Notes under the pieces: generated by a model | The model's database searches: none | What the model was told of the DNA's origin: nothing | Seen by the model: the letters and a program-made list of their open reading frames with translations, nothing else | In this document: positions 37,110-48,898 of the stretch, one piece after another | Layout: each line of letters begins with the position of its first letter | Numbering within the stretch: the first letter of the stretch is position 1 | Program-made: the position numbers and the translations under genes | Assembly: GCA_033239525.1 (NCBI GenBank) | Contig: BSYO01000004.1 | Coordinates: 9,329,410 to 9,393,409, forward strand | DNA length: 64,000 bases | Direction: 5' to 3' | DNA from: Nepenthes gracilis | Lineage: Eukaryota; Streptophyta; Magnoliopsida; Caryophyllales; Nepenthaceae

Positions 37110-37153
<44 letters not shown>

Positions 37154-38830
37154 TTATCGTTATGTTAGTATCACTAGCATAATGAGAGAATAGAGAAAAT
37201 ATAGAAGAATAAAGTGTATAAAATTTGTATGAACATGATGGGAAATAAGGCTATTTATCAGTTTTTTTTTAAAGTTTTCTACTTTTATCTTTTATTAAAA
37301 AATAATGATTAACTCAGAGAATTAACCGTTCAAATTATATATTGCGGGCCAATAATCCAGCAATTTGGCATGATTCATATCGTTGGATGATACTTCATCA
37401 GATTTAATAGTATCCAAATTGAAGAGTTTTGGGCTAAATTTACAGATATTCTGACCCATTTACCATTCTACTCAGATAGTTTTGTTCAAAAAATCTATCT
37501 GTGTACATGAAAAGTTGGTGATGGTTGTTAATCATTACTAGCAGTTGTTATTTTTAGTATTTTTAGAAAGTATTTGATTAAACTGTTGATAGATAAATAG
37601 GTTATTTATGAGAAAAAAATATCAAACCTATGTTTTTAATGCACTAACACATTACAATTTAGCAAACAAATGGGATTTCTACTAATGGCATAGTCACTAA
37701 ACTACTGCAATCAATCTAGAAAGAAAAATGTTAAATGTCCCATCATTTTTCAATTTAATTTAGGGATGAGATTTTTTTCCAAATTTTTAACCAAATTTCA
37801 TCTACTACAAACCAAAAATTTAACCAGTAGTCTAAAAATTGGGCTACAAACCTAAATAATTTGCACCTCATATACTAGACTCCTATGTATTATTACTTAA
37901 TTGGTGTAATATTTGTATACAATGTTATAAATTAAATAAAAAAATTTTGAGTTGATAAATTGATTAATTATTTTATTTTAATCTTGTGAGCGTAATAAAA
38001 TCACTGAGTTTATCTTTTAACTATAAGTTCTAAATTAATATAATATCTTAGATATTTACGAGTTGATACCATCATACTAATTATTAGTATTGTTGAATAA
38101 ATCCGATCATAACTAGACTTGACTCATTTAGAGTTGATATATATTTTCAAATATTTTCATGAATAAATTCATTTTATAAGATAGTGAACATATTCATTTA
38201 GTAGCTAACAATGGGCTCATTTATATAGTAATGTATAGACATATTTGTAACTTTATTGACAAACTTAATTAAGAGTTTGAGTTTAATTCATTTATAGATT
38301 CAGTCGAACAAACAAGCTCTATTCGATCGGATTAGGTTCACTTCTATATACTTACCAAAAAAAAAAAGAAAAAAATGTTCACTTATATATATATATATGA
38401 AGAAACTAAACTCGAGCTCACGTTATTTATACACGGATAAACTAAATTATGAGCCAAGCTTGAACTTAATGTTTTTCCAAATCCAAGCTCAGTTTTAAAA
38501 GAAAAGGTTTCCTTCGAATTGGGCTCAAACTTATTCCATAATTTATTATAAACTAAGCTGAATTTAATTCATTTACATCCTAACTTTGCCTTCTAGTAAG
38601 TATTTTTTTTTTAATATTTTGTTAAAAAATAAAACTTTTTAATTTTTAGAATGATTTTTTATTAATATTTTGCATCTAAAAAATTATAAGTATTGGGGTA
38701 AAGATTATATGTAAAAGTCTCAAATGATGTAAAGAAAATAATTATCCTGCATTACTGTAAAGCTCTTGAAATCTAATATAAAATCATAGAAATAGCTTTT
38801 ATTAGTTTCAGGTTAAACGCTAGAGTTGTT
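36152..38830. other. AT-rich intergenic DNA with an AAT/ATT microsatellite
   Basis: Nothing codes. A palindromic (AAT)n(ATT)n run at 37110-37157 can form a hairpin. A moderate-composition patch at 37330-37540 is unassigned. Confidence 0.55.
37110..37157. repeat. (AAT)n-(ATT)n palindromic microsatellite
   Basis: AAT units turn into ATT units at the centre, so the array is its own inverted repeat. Confidence 0.9.
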
Positions 38831-38836
38831 CGGAGC

Positions 38837-38926
38837 GGCCCAAACTAACAGAAGCCCATTTTCTGGGCCTTCCTGATTTTGGTTGATATTGGAATCTGGA
38901 TTGGAACAAGGGTTTTTATAGGGTTT
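38837..38926 (+). promoter_or_regulatory. Site II plus telo-box promoter module
   Basis: Three site II words (GGCCCA 38837-38842, AGCCCA 38853-38858, TGGGCC 38864-38869) are followed by a telo-box core (TAGGGTTT, 38919-38926). In plants this pair marks promoters of ribosomal-protein, translation-related and snoRNA genes. The composition changes here from AT-rich to gene-like. The gene it would serve is downstream on the plus strand but I could not identify it. Confidence 0.55.
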
Positions 38927-39007
38927 TGGTCTGCCATTGATGCTCGAGAAGAAATCCTCCAATCAAATTCATTTGTTTTGTTAATATCTGGTGATTGTTA
39001 GTTAATA

Positions 39008-39226
39008 ATGGAGAGCTTGAAGGTTTTCGGGTGGAAATTTGGTTGTTTACATAGACCCCCTCGAGAAGTAAGGCGGTTAGTGAAGTCGTCGCCTGTGCAC
39101 TCAGTCAACTGCTGTCCGAGTTCGTCCCCTTTCCTTGTTATCTGTCTTCTTCTTGTTATTATCGTTATCTTTTCTCATAATTTTTTACCAGCATGTTGTT
39201 TGATGGAGTTGATAGAAAATGGTTGA
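39008..39226 (+). CDS. Small ORF of unknown function, 72 aa
   Basis: First reasonable ATG-started frame after the site II/telo-box module, beginning MESLKVFGWKFGCLHRPPRE. A 15-codon uORF starts at 38938. Residues about 40-62 are strongly hydrophobic (FLVICLLLVIIVIF) and could be a membrane segment, but could also be intron read-through after a short first exon. I do not recognise the protein. It may be a non-coding transcript instead. Confidence 0.22.
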   Translation: MESLKVFGWKFGCLHRPPREVRRLVKSSPVHSVNCCPSSSPFLVICLLLVIIVIFSHNFLPACCLMELIENG

Positions 39227-40239
39227 TTGCTATGCTTTACTTTGTCTAGAATCGAAATTGGGCTAGGTCTATTATTGTTATTGAATCTGTGTTTACTGAG
39301 TAATTCTAGACTCCTGAGCCTGTGAGTTCTCTTAATAAATATTGTTTCTCAGTTCAATTTTCATGCTAACTCTTCACAATGCTGATAATGTGGCTGAAAA
39401 TTTGGTATTTGTTTTCACGAAGACATAAATATCCGCTTTTTTCGTTTGTAGGTTCGATGAAAATTTGATGGCACCTTATTTGTTTCTGTAGTTATTGAAA
39501 TTAGGAGTAAGAGGACGAAGATTGTTTCTGGATTATATCCTTATTTTTTTGTCATATTAAAAGCTAATCTTTTGTTTTTCTCCTCTAAAACTGATATGAT
39601 TCGAGGTATGGTATGACTGTTAATTTTACTGTTTGCATAATGCGATAAAAGATATGCTGACAATTTCATATTTTACTGAGAGTTTTAGAAATTTTAAAGT
39701 CCTTTGTGTGTAATAGGAGAAGCACGGATTGTCATACGAGGCAGTCTGCATCTTATGGATAAGCTACTGATCTTGTGCAACTAGGTCACATGCTTCTTGG
39801 ATGAAGATATTTTTGGAATGAGTCATTCTCTTGTGAGTGCCATGCCTTTGCAGATTTTTATATTATTTGATTCGTTGATTGACCTCATAGAGCTTCACGG
39901 AAGGCTTAAATAATCCATTCTTAAGCAAAGGAGCTTTCTCATCAAGAAGGGTTCGCCCATGTCTGATGGGCACATGTGTTGATAGCAATATAGGCATGTC
40001 TCATGTGTACCTGCAGGGGCTCAAGTGCTATTTTTGATAGAAGAGATATATCTGATACGCACCTGATATACTACTTGTGCGCCAATGCATAATATTGGCA
40101 TGCTTAATGCGCATTTGTCCGACACTCATGTGTTGTGGCCAACCTAATATGCATAACTTAATTTTTAGGTCATTTTATCACTGAGTTTTCCTACCGATTG
40201 AGCACCAGAATAGAGATAAAGAGAAGGAAGAGAGAGAGA
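39227..40239. other. Gene-like composition, no exon recognised
   Basis: Less AT-rich than the flanks, with intron-like T-rich tracts. It could be the body of the transcription unit started near 38930. A stretch at 39950-40140 repeats words such as CATGTGT and GCATG and may be the U3 part of the copia LTR that follows. Confidence 0.3.
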
Positions 40240-40557
40240 GAAAGGAGAAGAGGATGATTCATACATTCGTTTACGTATTCTTGCCATCGGGAAAAACGTT
40301 TTTATTGGTTATTTTCTTCTTGTGCACTCTTGTATTTTTCATTATTCTCTTCATTCATTATAAGGTGTTAGTATTCTTGGATTGTTAGAGATTTTTGTTA
40401 TCGAACTCATCGTATAGTGAATATTTATAGATGTATTAGTCCATGGTTTTTTCCCTTATTTTTAAGAGGTTTTTCACATAAAACTCTTGTGTCTCAATTT
40501 GTGATTATTATCTTGTTATTATGTGTGCTATTGTATTGTCTCCTCGCGAGTCTAACA
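40240..40557 (+). repeat. Probable copia-type LTR, 3' part
   Basis: Has the layout of a plant copia LTR end: a purine-rich leader, then CCATGGTTTTTTCCC, then GAGGTTTTTCACAT and CTCTTGTGTCTC, ending in GTCTAACA at 40557. The start is not clear, no PBS follows directly, and no coding region is attached, so it may be a solo LTR. Confidence 0.38.
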
Positions 40558-40805
40558 AAGGGTTTGTTAATAATCCTTGTAGAGACTTATTCTCAACTTT
40601 GTAAATAAAGCTTAGTGATTAGAACCCAAGATATATCTAAAGGTTAATTGGTAATTGTGCCTACTTGTGACCTTGGATCCCTTTTTTTGCTCCCTCAAAA
40701 TATATAACTGTGAAACTTGCTTGATAGTCCATATATGTTCTTGGATTTTCAGATGCCATATTAAATTAGGAAGACATTCATGAGGAATTGGAATTTAGAA
40801 TTGAA

Positions 40806-41268
40806 TGTTAGCACTAACATATAAGCAATGCAGCAATAAATAGCACCACTATGACCAACAGAAATAGCATATGTTAGCCTATCAGTTCATCTTCTGACAA
40901 TTTGTCAAGAGGTGGTATGGAATCAACCTAGATACCAGTACCTGGAATAACAGCCATCAGTTAAGCAGCTCATCGGTAGTAACATGAAGTCAGTAAACTC
41001 TTAGGGAATTTAGAGGGTTGTTATCTACCCAACTTAGTTGGAGAATTAATGTAATAAATCTATAAATTGGCAGTTGTAACAAAAATAGATTAATAATGAG
41101 TTATGAGTATGAATTATGCGACATTCCCTTTGTTTAGTTTCTCTTCTCATTCCCTTCCTCTGATTTTCACTCCCTTTCTTTGCTCTGCTTCCTCAATTCC
41201 TCTCTTTTTCTACACGAGTGCACTTTAGCTGTCCATGTGGCTAATCTAACAACAATAAGATCATCACA
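40806..41268 (+). repeat. Copia-type LTR next to a tRNA-Met primer site
   Basis: Starts TGTTAGCACTAACA and reaches CTAACA at 41251, or CACA at 41268, just before the primer site. The CT-rich stretch 41140-41210 fits the R/U5 leader. Typical of short copia LTRs. The internal part downstream does not code for gag or pol, so the element is truncated or non-autonomous. Confidence 0.5.
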
Positions 41269-41269
41269 A

Positions 41270-41281
41270 TGGTATCAGAAC
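41270..41281 (+). other. tRNA-iMet primer-binding site
   Basis: TGGTATCAGAAC differs at one base from the usual plant PBS, TGGTATCAGAGC. It follows the LTR by one or two bases. Confidence 0.65.
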
Positions 41282-41384
41282 AGTTTCAATCCCTGGAAAT
41301 TTAGCTTTTATGCCACCACATTTTCTACAATTTTTTTTTCTATTCACAAACCAGTTCATGCCCTTTTTTTTTTTTTTCTATTTT

Positions 41385-41520
41385 TGGATTCTACAATCTC
41401 AGAGCCAACAGATTTAGTTCTTTGGAGGTCGTGTGTTCAAATTACAAAAGCCACCTTTATACAAATATTGGGATAATAGTTCATGTAGATCTCACGGTGT
41501 GGGTGTCTATACTATGCTGT
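41385..41520 (+). mobile_element. Possible SINE fragment
   Basis: GGAGGTCGTGTGTTCAAATT resembles the B-box part of tRNA-derived plant SINEs. The following GCCACCTTTATACAAATATT and TCTCACGGTGTGGGTG resemble the conserved 3' part seen in Au-type SINEs. No A-box or terminal T-run was certain. Confidence 0.25.
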
Positions 41521-44500
41521 TTTCTAGATAATGAAACAACTGGTTTTCCAATGCGTTGGATGGTGAGCACTTGGTAGGAATGACTCAAGATTCTCCCAAG
41601 TGAATAGTTGCAGGGCATACAGAATCTGTATTGTGTGGAGTATTACTTACCTGAAGCTTGGGGCGTTGATTTGGCAGCTTTAAATTATTAAAGCTTGGGT
41701 TTCATTTTTTAAGCTATATGAACTAAGCCTCTCCATCCAATGTACTTCAAGTTGAGCTTAGTAGCTTAGTTAGAAAGTATTAAAGTGAGCACTATCTTAC
41801 TTTACCTTGATTAAGTAACTAGACGAGTCCAAAAATTATGATTTAGCACAAATCATTAAATTTCTTGAATCGAGCTTGAATGGGAGTAATAAAAAATTCT
41901 TGAGGTAATCTTGGAGTAACTTGGTTTGTTGAACAATGCGTACAAGTACTGAGAACAAACTATAATTGCACACTTGTTTCACGTCATTTGGTAGATTGGT
42001 TTATATCGAAGGTTTCCCATTGAAATGAGTTTCATGCCTTGTCGTCCAATTGATATGAATTTTTTCCTTTGACTAGTCGCACTGATCTTCTGTGTTGATT
42101 TCATTGACAATTTTATTTTCTGGTTGTGTTCCGGTGAAGCTGAATTTCAATGTGTAACTTTCAGCATCTATGCTTTTGTGTGGAAAACAGCCTCGCCCGA
42201 TAAAAAACAAAAAAATAAAGTTGCTGATCTCTATGTAAAGTTTGTGTTATTCTTAACTTTTATTTTTACACGCATCATGCATTTTGCCTCTATAGTTTTT
42301 GAACTTCTTAAATGTCCTACAAGCATGTAAGCTGAGCCAAAAAATTATGCAATACAATATATGTAATCGACTTTTAAGACAGGCAACGCCATTATGCCAT
42401 CTGTATTATCAACTAATTATTAAACTATATGTAATTGTCATAAATTTTAATAATTGATTAAATTCTTCATATACTATAAAAAAAAAAGTCTTTCCTTTTA
42501 ATAATTTGTGGTACTATCAAGAAGACATGATACTTCTAATGTGCAATATCATTTTCTCTATGAGGATGTCCAACATGTCTTAGATTAAATTATCCAAAAC
42601 ATTACACGAGTTAATATGTGATGAATAGATTGCATCATTATGTCTCTATTTTGTCAGTCTTCACCTGCAAACTAGTTGAGAAAAATGTGGGCACTACAAT
42701 TGCTCATTGGGCGCAGGATCAAGATTTTCCATTTTTTCTGTGCCTGTAAGGTGATTGTTAGCCAGAACTGTCGCTACTTAATTCGTGTTGAAATTCCATG
42801 CATTGGTAGGAAACATGCATGCATGTCCATTATGAAATTCTAGGTTTCACTTCCTGCTCGTTGATTTCCACAGGATCAGAAGCTACCCAAAAAAAAATAA
42901 AAGACAGGGGAAAGATGATCTGCACGGGCTGGTTTCTTTGCACCATTGACATGATCGCTGGTTGAAACTTCCGTGGAAGATTGATGTGCAGAACCTCCTA
43001 GAGTAAAATCATGTGTGGGACCCTGTTGAATTAATGATTGGTTGATAAACTATTGGACCCAGAGCAGATTCTGACGGATGCCAAAACCCAGGTTCCTTGA
43101 ACTGGTGGTGGTGACGGTGGTTGGTCAGTCCATTAAAGGGGGATTTGGGGAGCAATGTACAAGCTGTTTGTGATGTGATATGTTCCTATGATTGGTTTTC
43201 TAAAGAGGCATCATGTTTTTCAGCATGCCGTTGCTTTCATGAGGATTATCGCCATCTTCCTTCAGGTGCCCTCCTCACCTGAACACATTTTTAATAAAAA
43301 AGGAAGATTGTAGTTACTCTGTGTTACCTAACACTTGCTATGTGCAATTTCGGGTTAATACGGTAAGAAGAAAACAATGGAGGTCATGACAAGATTTACC
43401 ATGATCCGGGCTCTCAACGTATGCAGCTGAAGCTGAATTTGAATGTTGATTTGGTGGTTGTTTTGTTTTTGGTATTTGGCCATTACTTTTATACATGTTT
43501 AGATACTATTAAATGTCGTGATATTTTATTTATTTATCTTTAAAAATTTTCACACATAAAAATAAATGATAGGATGAATTAATGGTCTCACATTATGAAA
43601 AAATGTTCAAAGGATATTTTTAAAAGGTACTATTTGTTCTCGACTCGTCTAAGAATTCATTATAAACTATTCATTTGATTATGTGTGGGTCGAATCGGCC
43701 TTGTGTGAGATTGAACAATCGAGGGCGATATGACGAATGAGATCGTGACTTGCTATGCATTTATGACTGATATTTGCAGCCATCCACGGCTGACAGAGGT
43801 GGCTGCCTAGATAACATGTGCAGTTTCAATGTAGCTTTGCATGGTGGTATTCGAAAGGGGAATAACATTGCCATTAAATAACTTAGCATGATTGAAACTC
43901 AGTTCAATTAAAACTTGTAAGAAGTTTGCAGATAAATTTAATTTGGCAAAAAATAAATATAAATTATTACTTCGATAAAAAATCATAAAACTCTAAAAAG
44001 TATCTCCAGGATATACTAGAAATAAATAGCCATCGTATATTTTCTTAATTAAAATATCACACATTGAGCAAATGAATAATTAATAATAAGGTGCTAATAG
44101 GATCCTTCCCCCACGAGGAAGGGAGCGACATTTTATTATTTGATAAAATAATAAATAATAAATAATTATTTCTTTTATTTTAATAATTTATTCTAATTTT
44201 TAATTTTTATCAATCAATTTAAAATTTTTAAAAATAACAAGACAACTAAATTAAAGAATCTTGACAGGTCACCTTGGGAAGGGTGGGTGGCTGGCAGGGA
44301 TGAGTGTATGGATTTCTTGGAAAGGACCAAAAAATCAACTCTCCCATGCACCAACCAATTAATTTTCATACGAATTATGTTTATTATATGTTTGTATTTA
44401 TATTTATAAATTTTAGCCCAAGCTTGCACCAACTATTCGTATATTCTCCTTCCAATTAAATATAAAATAATATTAAAATTATTAGAATAATTGAATGTCT

Positions 44501-46559
44501 TGGCACATATAATTTCTTAAGGTTAAAGGTTTTTTTTGAAAACTACCTCTATTAGTTATTGATTATTAATTCTTAATTTTTAGCAAATATTATTAAGAAT
44601 ATAGCTTTTTAACTCGTTCAACACCTAAAGAGTGTTTAAGTGCACGTTTGTACTTTGAGAGCATCAAATTGCTTTTGCAAGTGAACTGTTGAACCCGCAA
44701 CATTTCACATCGAACATAAATGATGACGGGTAGGAGAACACGTGTGGATAAATAACCACGAGTATCATTAAGCATTTTGTTTAAAGATGCCTTATTTGTT
44801 TGAACAACATCCTCTAACTCAAGAAATCAACCCAGATCTTTTTTTTTTTTTTTTTTTTTTTTTTGTATTTAATCAACCCACTAGCCAATTCAATTAGAAA
44901 TTACCAACAAGCTGAGGCCGTGCCTAGGCCATTGCCTAGGCCGTAGGACTCACATGAGCCATAACGATAGGTAAACATCAGTCAATGAATGAAAATCATT
45001 TATTATTTACTTAACTTATAGATGACTTGCACACCACATTAAAAGTAATGTTGACCATTTTTAAAAAATTATTAGTAGGCAAAAGCTTATTAAACATTTA
45101 TGGGATCAATTATTTTATTCATATAACTAATAATATGAATAAAAGACTTAACAATAATGCATAGTTATGTTATCATGTTAAGGAAATTAAAATGAGAGTA
45201 AAATTTTTAATATTTAATTTGCCTTGTGGATAAAAAAAAAAAAAAATGTTACAGTTCTTATTTATCCATGCCATGATACTAAATGATCTAATATGTGACA
45301 AATGCTATAATGCCATGCTAACCTAAACACTGGGATTCCATGTCACAATCAAGCTCGAGTCTTATCGATCATGATTAATATCTATCTAATTAAGCAACTC
45401 ATTTGACCAACACACTAAAGATTATGATTTAAGGTCTTAATCAAACTCTAGTGGTAGTCATAGTCATTAGTTCCCAATATCTATCTTGAAAATTAAGATG
45501 CAATTTCTATATTATCTATAAAATAATATTAAATAATACAATACACATCTATTTATTTGTCATCATGTAATATGTTAATATAAATAAATAAATAAAATAT
45601 TATATTATTATAAACAATTTAATAGAGTCTAAGAACCATTTTCTTAATATATATGTATATGTATATGTATATGCTCGCGCGCATGCGCTAGTGTGATGAT
45701 ATGGATATTGAAATAAATTAAAATTTTTAATAAATAAATACTTTTTAACGAGAAACTTGGGTCATCCTCATCCACTATTTGCATCATTTTTAAAATTATA
45801 TATAATAGGTCAAATGATTAATTCATCCGAAAATTTCAGAGCATTATCTGGGTGGAGTACTTAGATGAATTTATGATATGACATATTCTTCTTTCGTCAA
45901 TAACTTTAGACTTAGAAGTTAGCATAAAGAATATGCCTACACTTAGTGCAATAATATATTTAATTAAAATGGTATGGGATTTTAAGAATCAAAATTCAAA
46001 TTATTTAATTAAAAGTCTCTCGATTTAGGGAATAATCAATTCATCATGAAAAATTAAACTATCATGTAAAAATTTAAAAATAATTCATAGAATTTATAGA
46101 CATTATATAAATCAAGGGCACTTATACATGCAAATTAAAATCTCAATATCTTCTATTATCTATATAATAAAATTTTTTATTATGCCATAATATATATTTA
46201 ATAATTAATTAAAATTTATATTTCTTACTATTTATTATATTTCACACAATAGAAGTTATTTTTTTTTAACAAGCTCAATATTCAACTGAAAAAAATATGT
46301 TTAAGTAATTTAGTAACTTGACATCCTTTTACCTTAGATAAAAAATAGAAATGCCATTCATCAGTATTTATGTAAGTGAGCACTTTCTCTGGTACTGAAA
46401 AATAGAGAGTTGGTATAACCTTTTTAGTTATAAGATTTTTATATTTACTAAATAGTTAGGATTAGAAATTAAGTAAATAAATGATAAAGATTAAATAACT
46501 ATTTAGGTTACTTGATCAGTTTTAATTATTCATTCACTATATTTTTAATTTTAGTCATT
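41521..46559. other. Intergenic DNA, no gene seen
   Basis: 41521-43400 keeps a gene-like composition and might hold exons or 3' UTR of the unit starting near 38930 (42870-43310 is the least AT-rich part), but no protein can be read. The remainder is AT-rich. A 26-base T-run is at 44839-44864, and a short inverted repeat CCTTCCCC...GGAAGGG is at 44103-44127. Confidence 0.45.
44839..44864 (+). repeat. Poly-T tract, 26 bases
   Basis: Uninterrupted T-run. It could be the A-tail of a retrotransposed sequence on the minus strand, but no such sequence is visible next to it. Confidence 0.9.
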
Positions 46560-47560
46560 TGATATGTATAAAAGTCTTCCCACTGAGATGATAACCTCCT
46601 TTGCACTTTGTGTTGAGATTTGACACCCAAATGTATTCAATCCGTCGTATCGGAATAAATTCAAATCTTCCATCAACCGTCAACAACCAAGTTGGTGAGT
46701 ACAATGATTTTTAATATAGAAAATTCTTTGCAATTAAGAAAAAAATCATGAGATAAATTTTGAACAAATTCACTATAAATAGTATTGGTTATAAAAATCA
46801 TTTTTAAAATCCCTTTACTCTGAATCTAAGTAAAAATGATTGAATACAACCCCTCTCAATACGCTCGATAACTCATAAGAGAAATATAATGAGAAAAAAA
46901 GCAATCAAATGAAAATACATTTCTAAAATCACCTTCAAAACGACGTACCTGACCTTGGCGAAAAATAAAATTCAAATCGGATCTCAACCGGATGCCGAAC
47001 GTCTTCTTCTTTTCTCTTCTTCTCTCCTCTCTCTATGTGCAGTGTCCCTTGTGGTGAAAGATTTCATAATTGTAGCCCTAAAATGCGTGAACCGTATTTG
47101 ATATTACGTACTAGCGCTCGGGTGCCCAATGATGATGGATCGAGTGCACCGGTCCTGGATTCCACGCTTGAGTGCCCTACGAGCGCAGAGCTAGCGCACC
47201 AAATCTAGAATTCACACCTCTGCATCGCTTGAGTATGAGACGAGTGCCCACAATCCTCCATCAATTTGGAATCGGCGCTTAAACTCAACTCGAACACCCC
47301 TCAAGCACCCGATTTGATCTTACCTCCTGCCCTTCACCGCGCGCATGAACAGTTCAATCTTCGCACGAGTCTCATATGAATTTTCAATAACTTTTCTTTT
47401 ATTGAGTTACCCATAAAAAATAACCAAAAATTTAATATTTTGTAATTTAAGCCCCTGAGACCAAAGAACAAATGTCCTAAAAATATCTATCGTTCAACTC
47501 TCATCAAGTGAAGAGAGAAAACCATCCTGTAATTTTGAAGAAAAGAATACAAGCATTAAT
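46560..47560 (-). repeat. LTR-like block of unknown family
   Basis: A GC-richer block (47060-47380) next to a CT-rich tract (47000-47035) and flanked by AT-rich DNA. The layout is that of the other TGTCACG-type LTRs read on the minus strand: U3-like, then a purine-rich leader. It includes repeated words such as GAGTGC and GCGCTCGGGTGCCC. There is no coding frame, and the termini are not found. Confidence 0.25.
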
Positions 47561-48846
47561 TGAGTTATATTATTTATGTGTAATTTGCATTATTATTTGT
47601 TAAAAAATATGATAATTCAACTATCTATAAATAATTTTAAATGCCACAAAGTTCTACACTACAATATTTCATCAATTCACAAACATAAATAGTAAAACCT
47701 ACAGATTATTAATTATACGTAAAATACGGATTAAACTATGAATGAACCAATCTGATGAACTTGGTGCGAAACTTATAAAGTTGGTGATATAAATGACATC
47801 TTGAGAAGAAACCACAAATGGTAGGGCAGAGGAATCAAATCCCATGCACGTCAACTCCATTTCTTCATGGATAATGAGGTGTTTGTTCTTATTAATAAAG
47901 CCTATGTTGTCTTTTATAAGACTATTTCCATGCGACTGCGACATTTAGTTATTATCAAGTTAGGTTCCTGCAGATGGTGAAATGTTGCCATTATTATGAG
48001 TTTTGGACTGAAAATAATATTTATAGTGGATTTTTGTAATAATGTGAATTTATTGTCTATTTTAATAGATTGTGATGGCTGAGATCTTTAGGTTAGCAAA
48101 AAATATAAGTTAGAAGCTATGTATAGTCTTCTTCTCCAATTTATAGTATATTAGATTTCGAAGTGTGTTCTTTAGATTTTTTAATCGGGATCTTGCATAT
48201 CATTAATTAAAATAATAATTTAAAAATATGAAAATATTTAGACCAATAAAATACCATCTAAACTAGAATATTTGAAATTAAGAGATGTGAGATTGCAACT
48301 TCTAAATGTCAATGTTGCATGCCTCGATATTTCTAGTAGAAATATTTGCTTCTAAATTAGAATATTTGCTTTTAAATGCTATGAATGCGAAATGATAATC
48401 TTATTCATTTAACATCACCCTTATAAAAACAAACTAAATTGAAGAAAATAAATTAATATAAAATATAGTAACGAAATAAAATTTTAAGAATTAGATAATT
48501 CTTAAATAAAAATCTTTAAACTTCTCAAATCAATTAAGATAGTTTACTATAAAAAAATAAATTTATAGATCAGGTAATACAAACATATTAACTCTTAATT
48601 AATTTACTCCTAACAAATGACTTATATTAAAAAACTCAATGGATATGCTATCTAACAATAGAATGGGACACCTTCCAATATTCCCTTGAGCTTTTCTATT
48701 TAGGAAACATCCAACACTTACAAAACTTTTAATCCAAGCCTCCATTGGAGCTTTGAATGCTCCTGGGTTTAAACAAGTATTTAATAATGATAAAAGAATT
48801 TCAAGGTGAGTAAATCAAGAATTTTAGATCACATATAATAAAAGAG

Positions 48847-48898
<52 letters not shown>

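Noticed and set aside
39710..39800. Possible H/ACA-like hairpin after the site II/telo-box promoter
   Set aside because: The GCAC/GTGC pairing is short and I could not place convincing H and ACA boxes or C/D boxes.
42124..42330. 68-codon ORF at 42.1 kb
   Set aside because: No family signal; AT-rich end; could be part of an unidentified transcript but not supportable as a gene.
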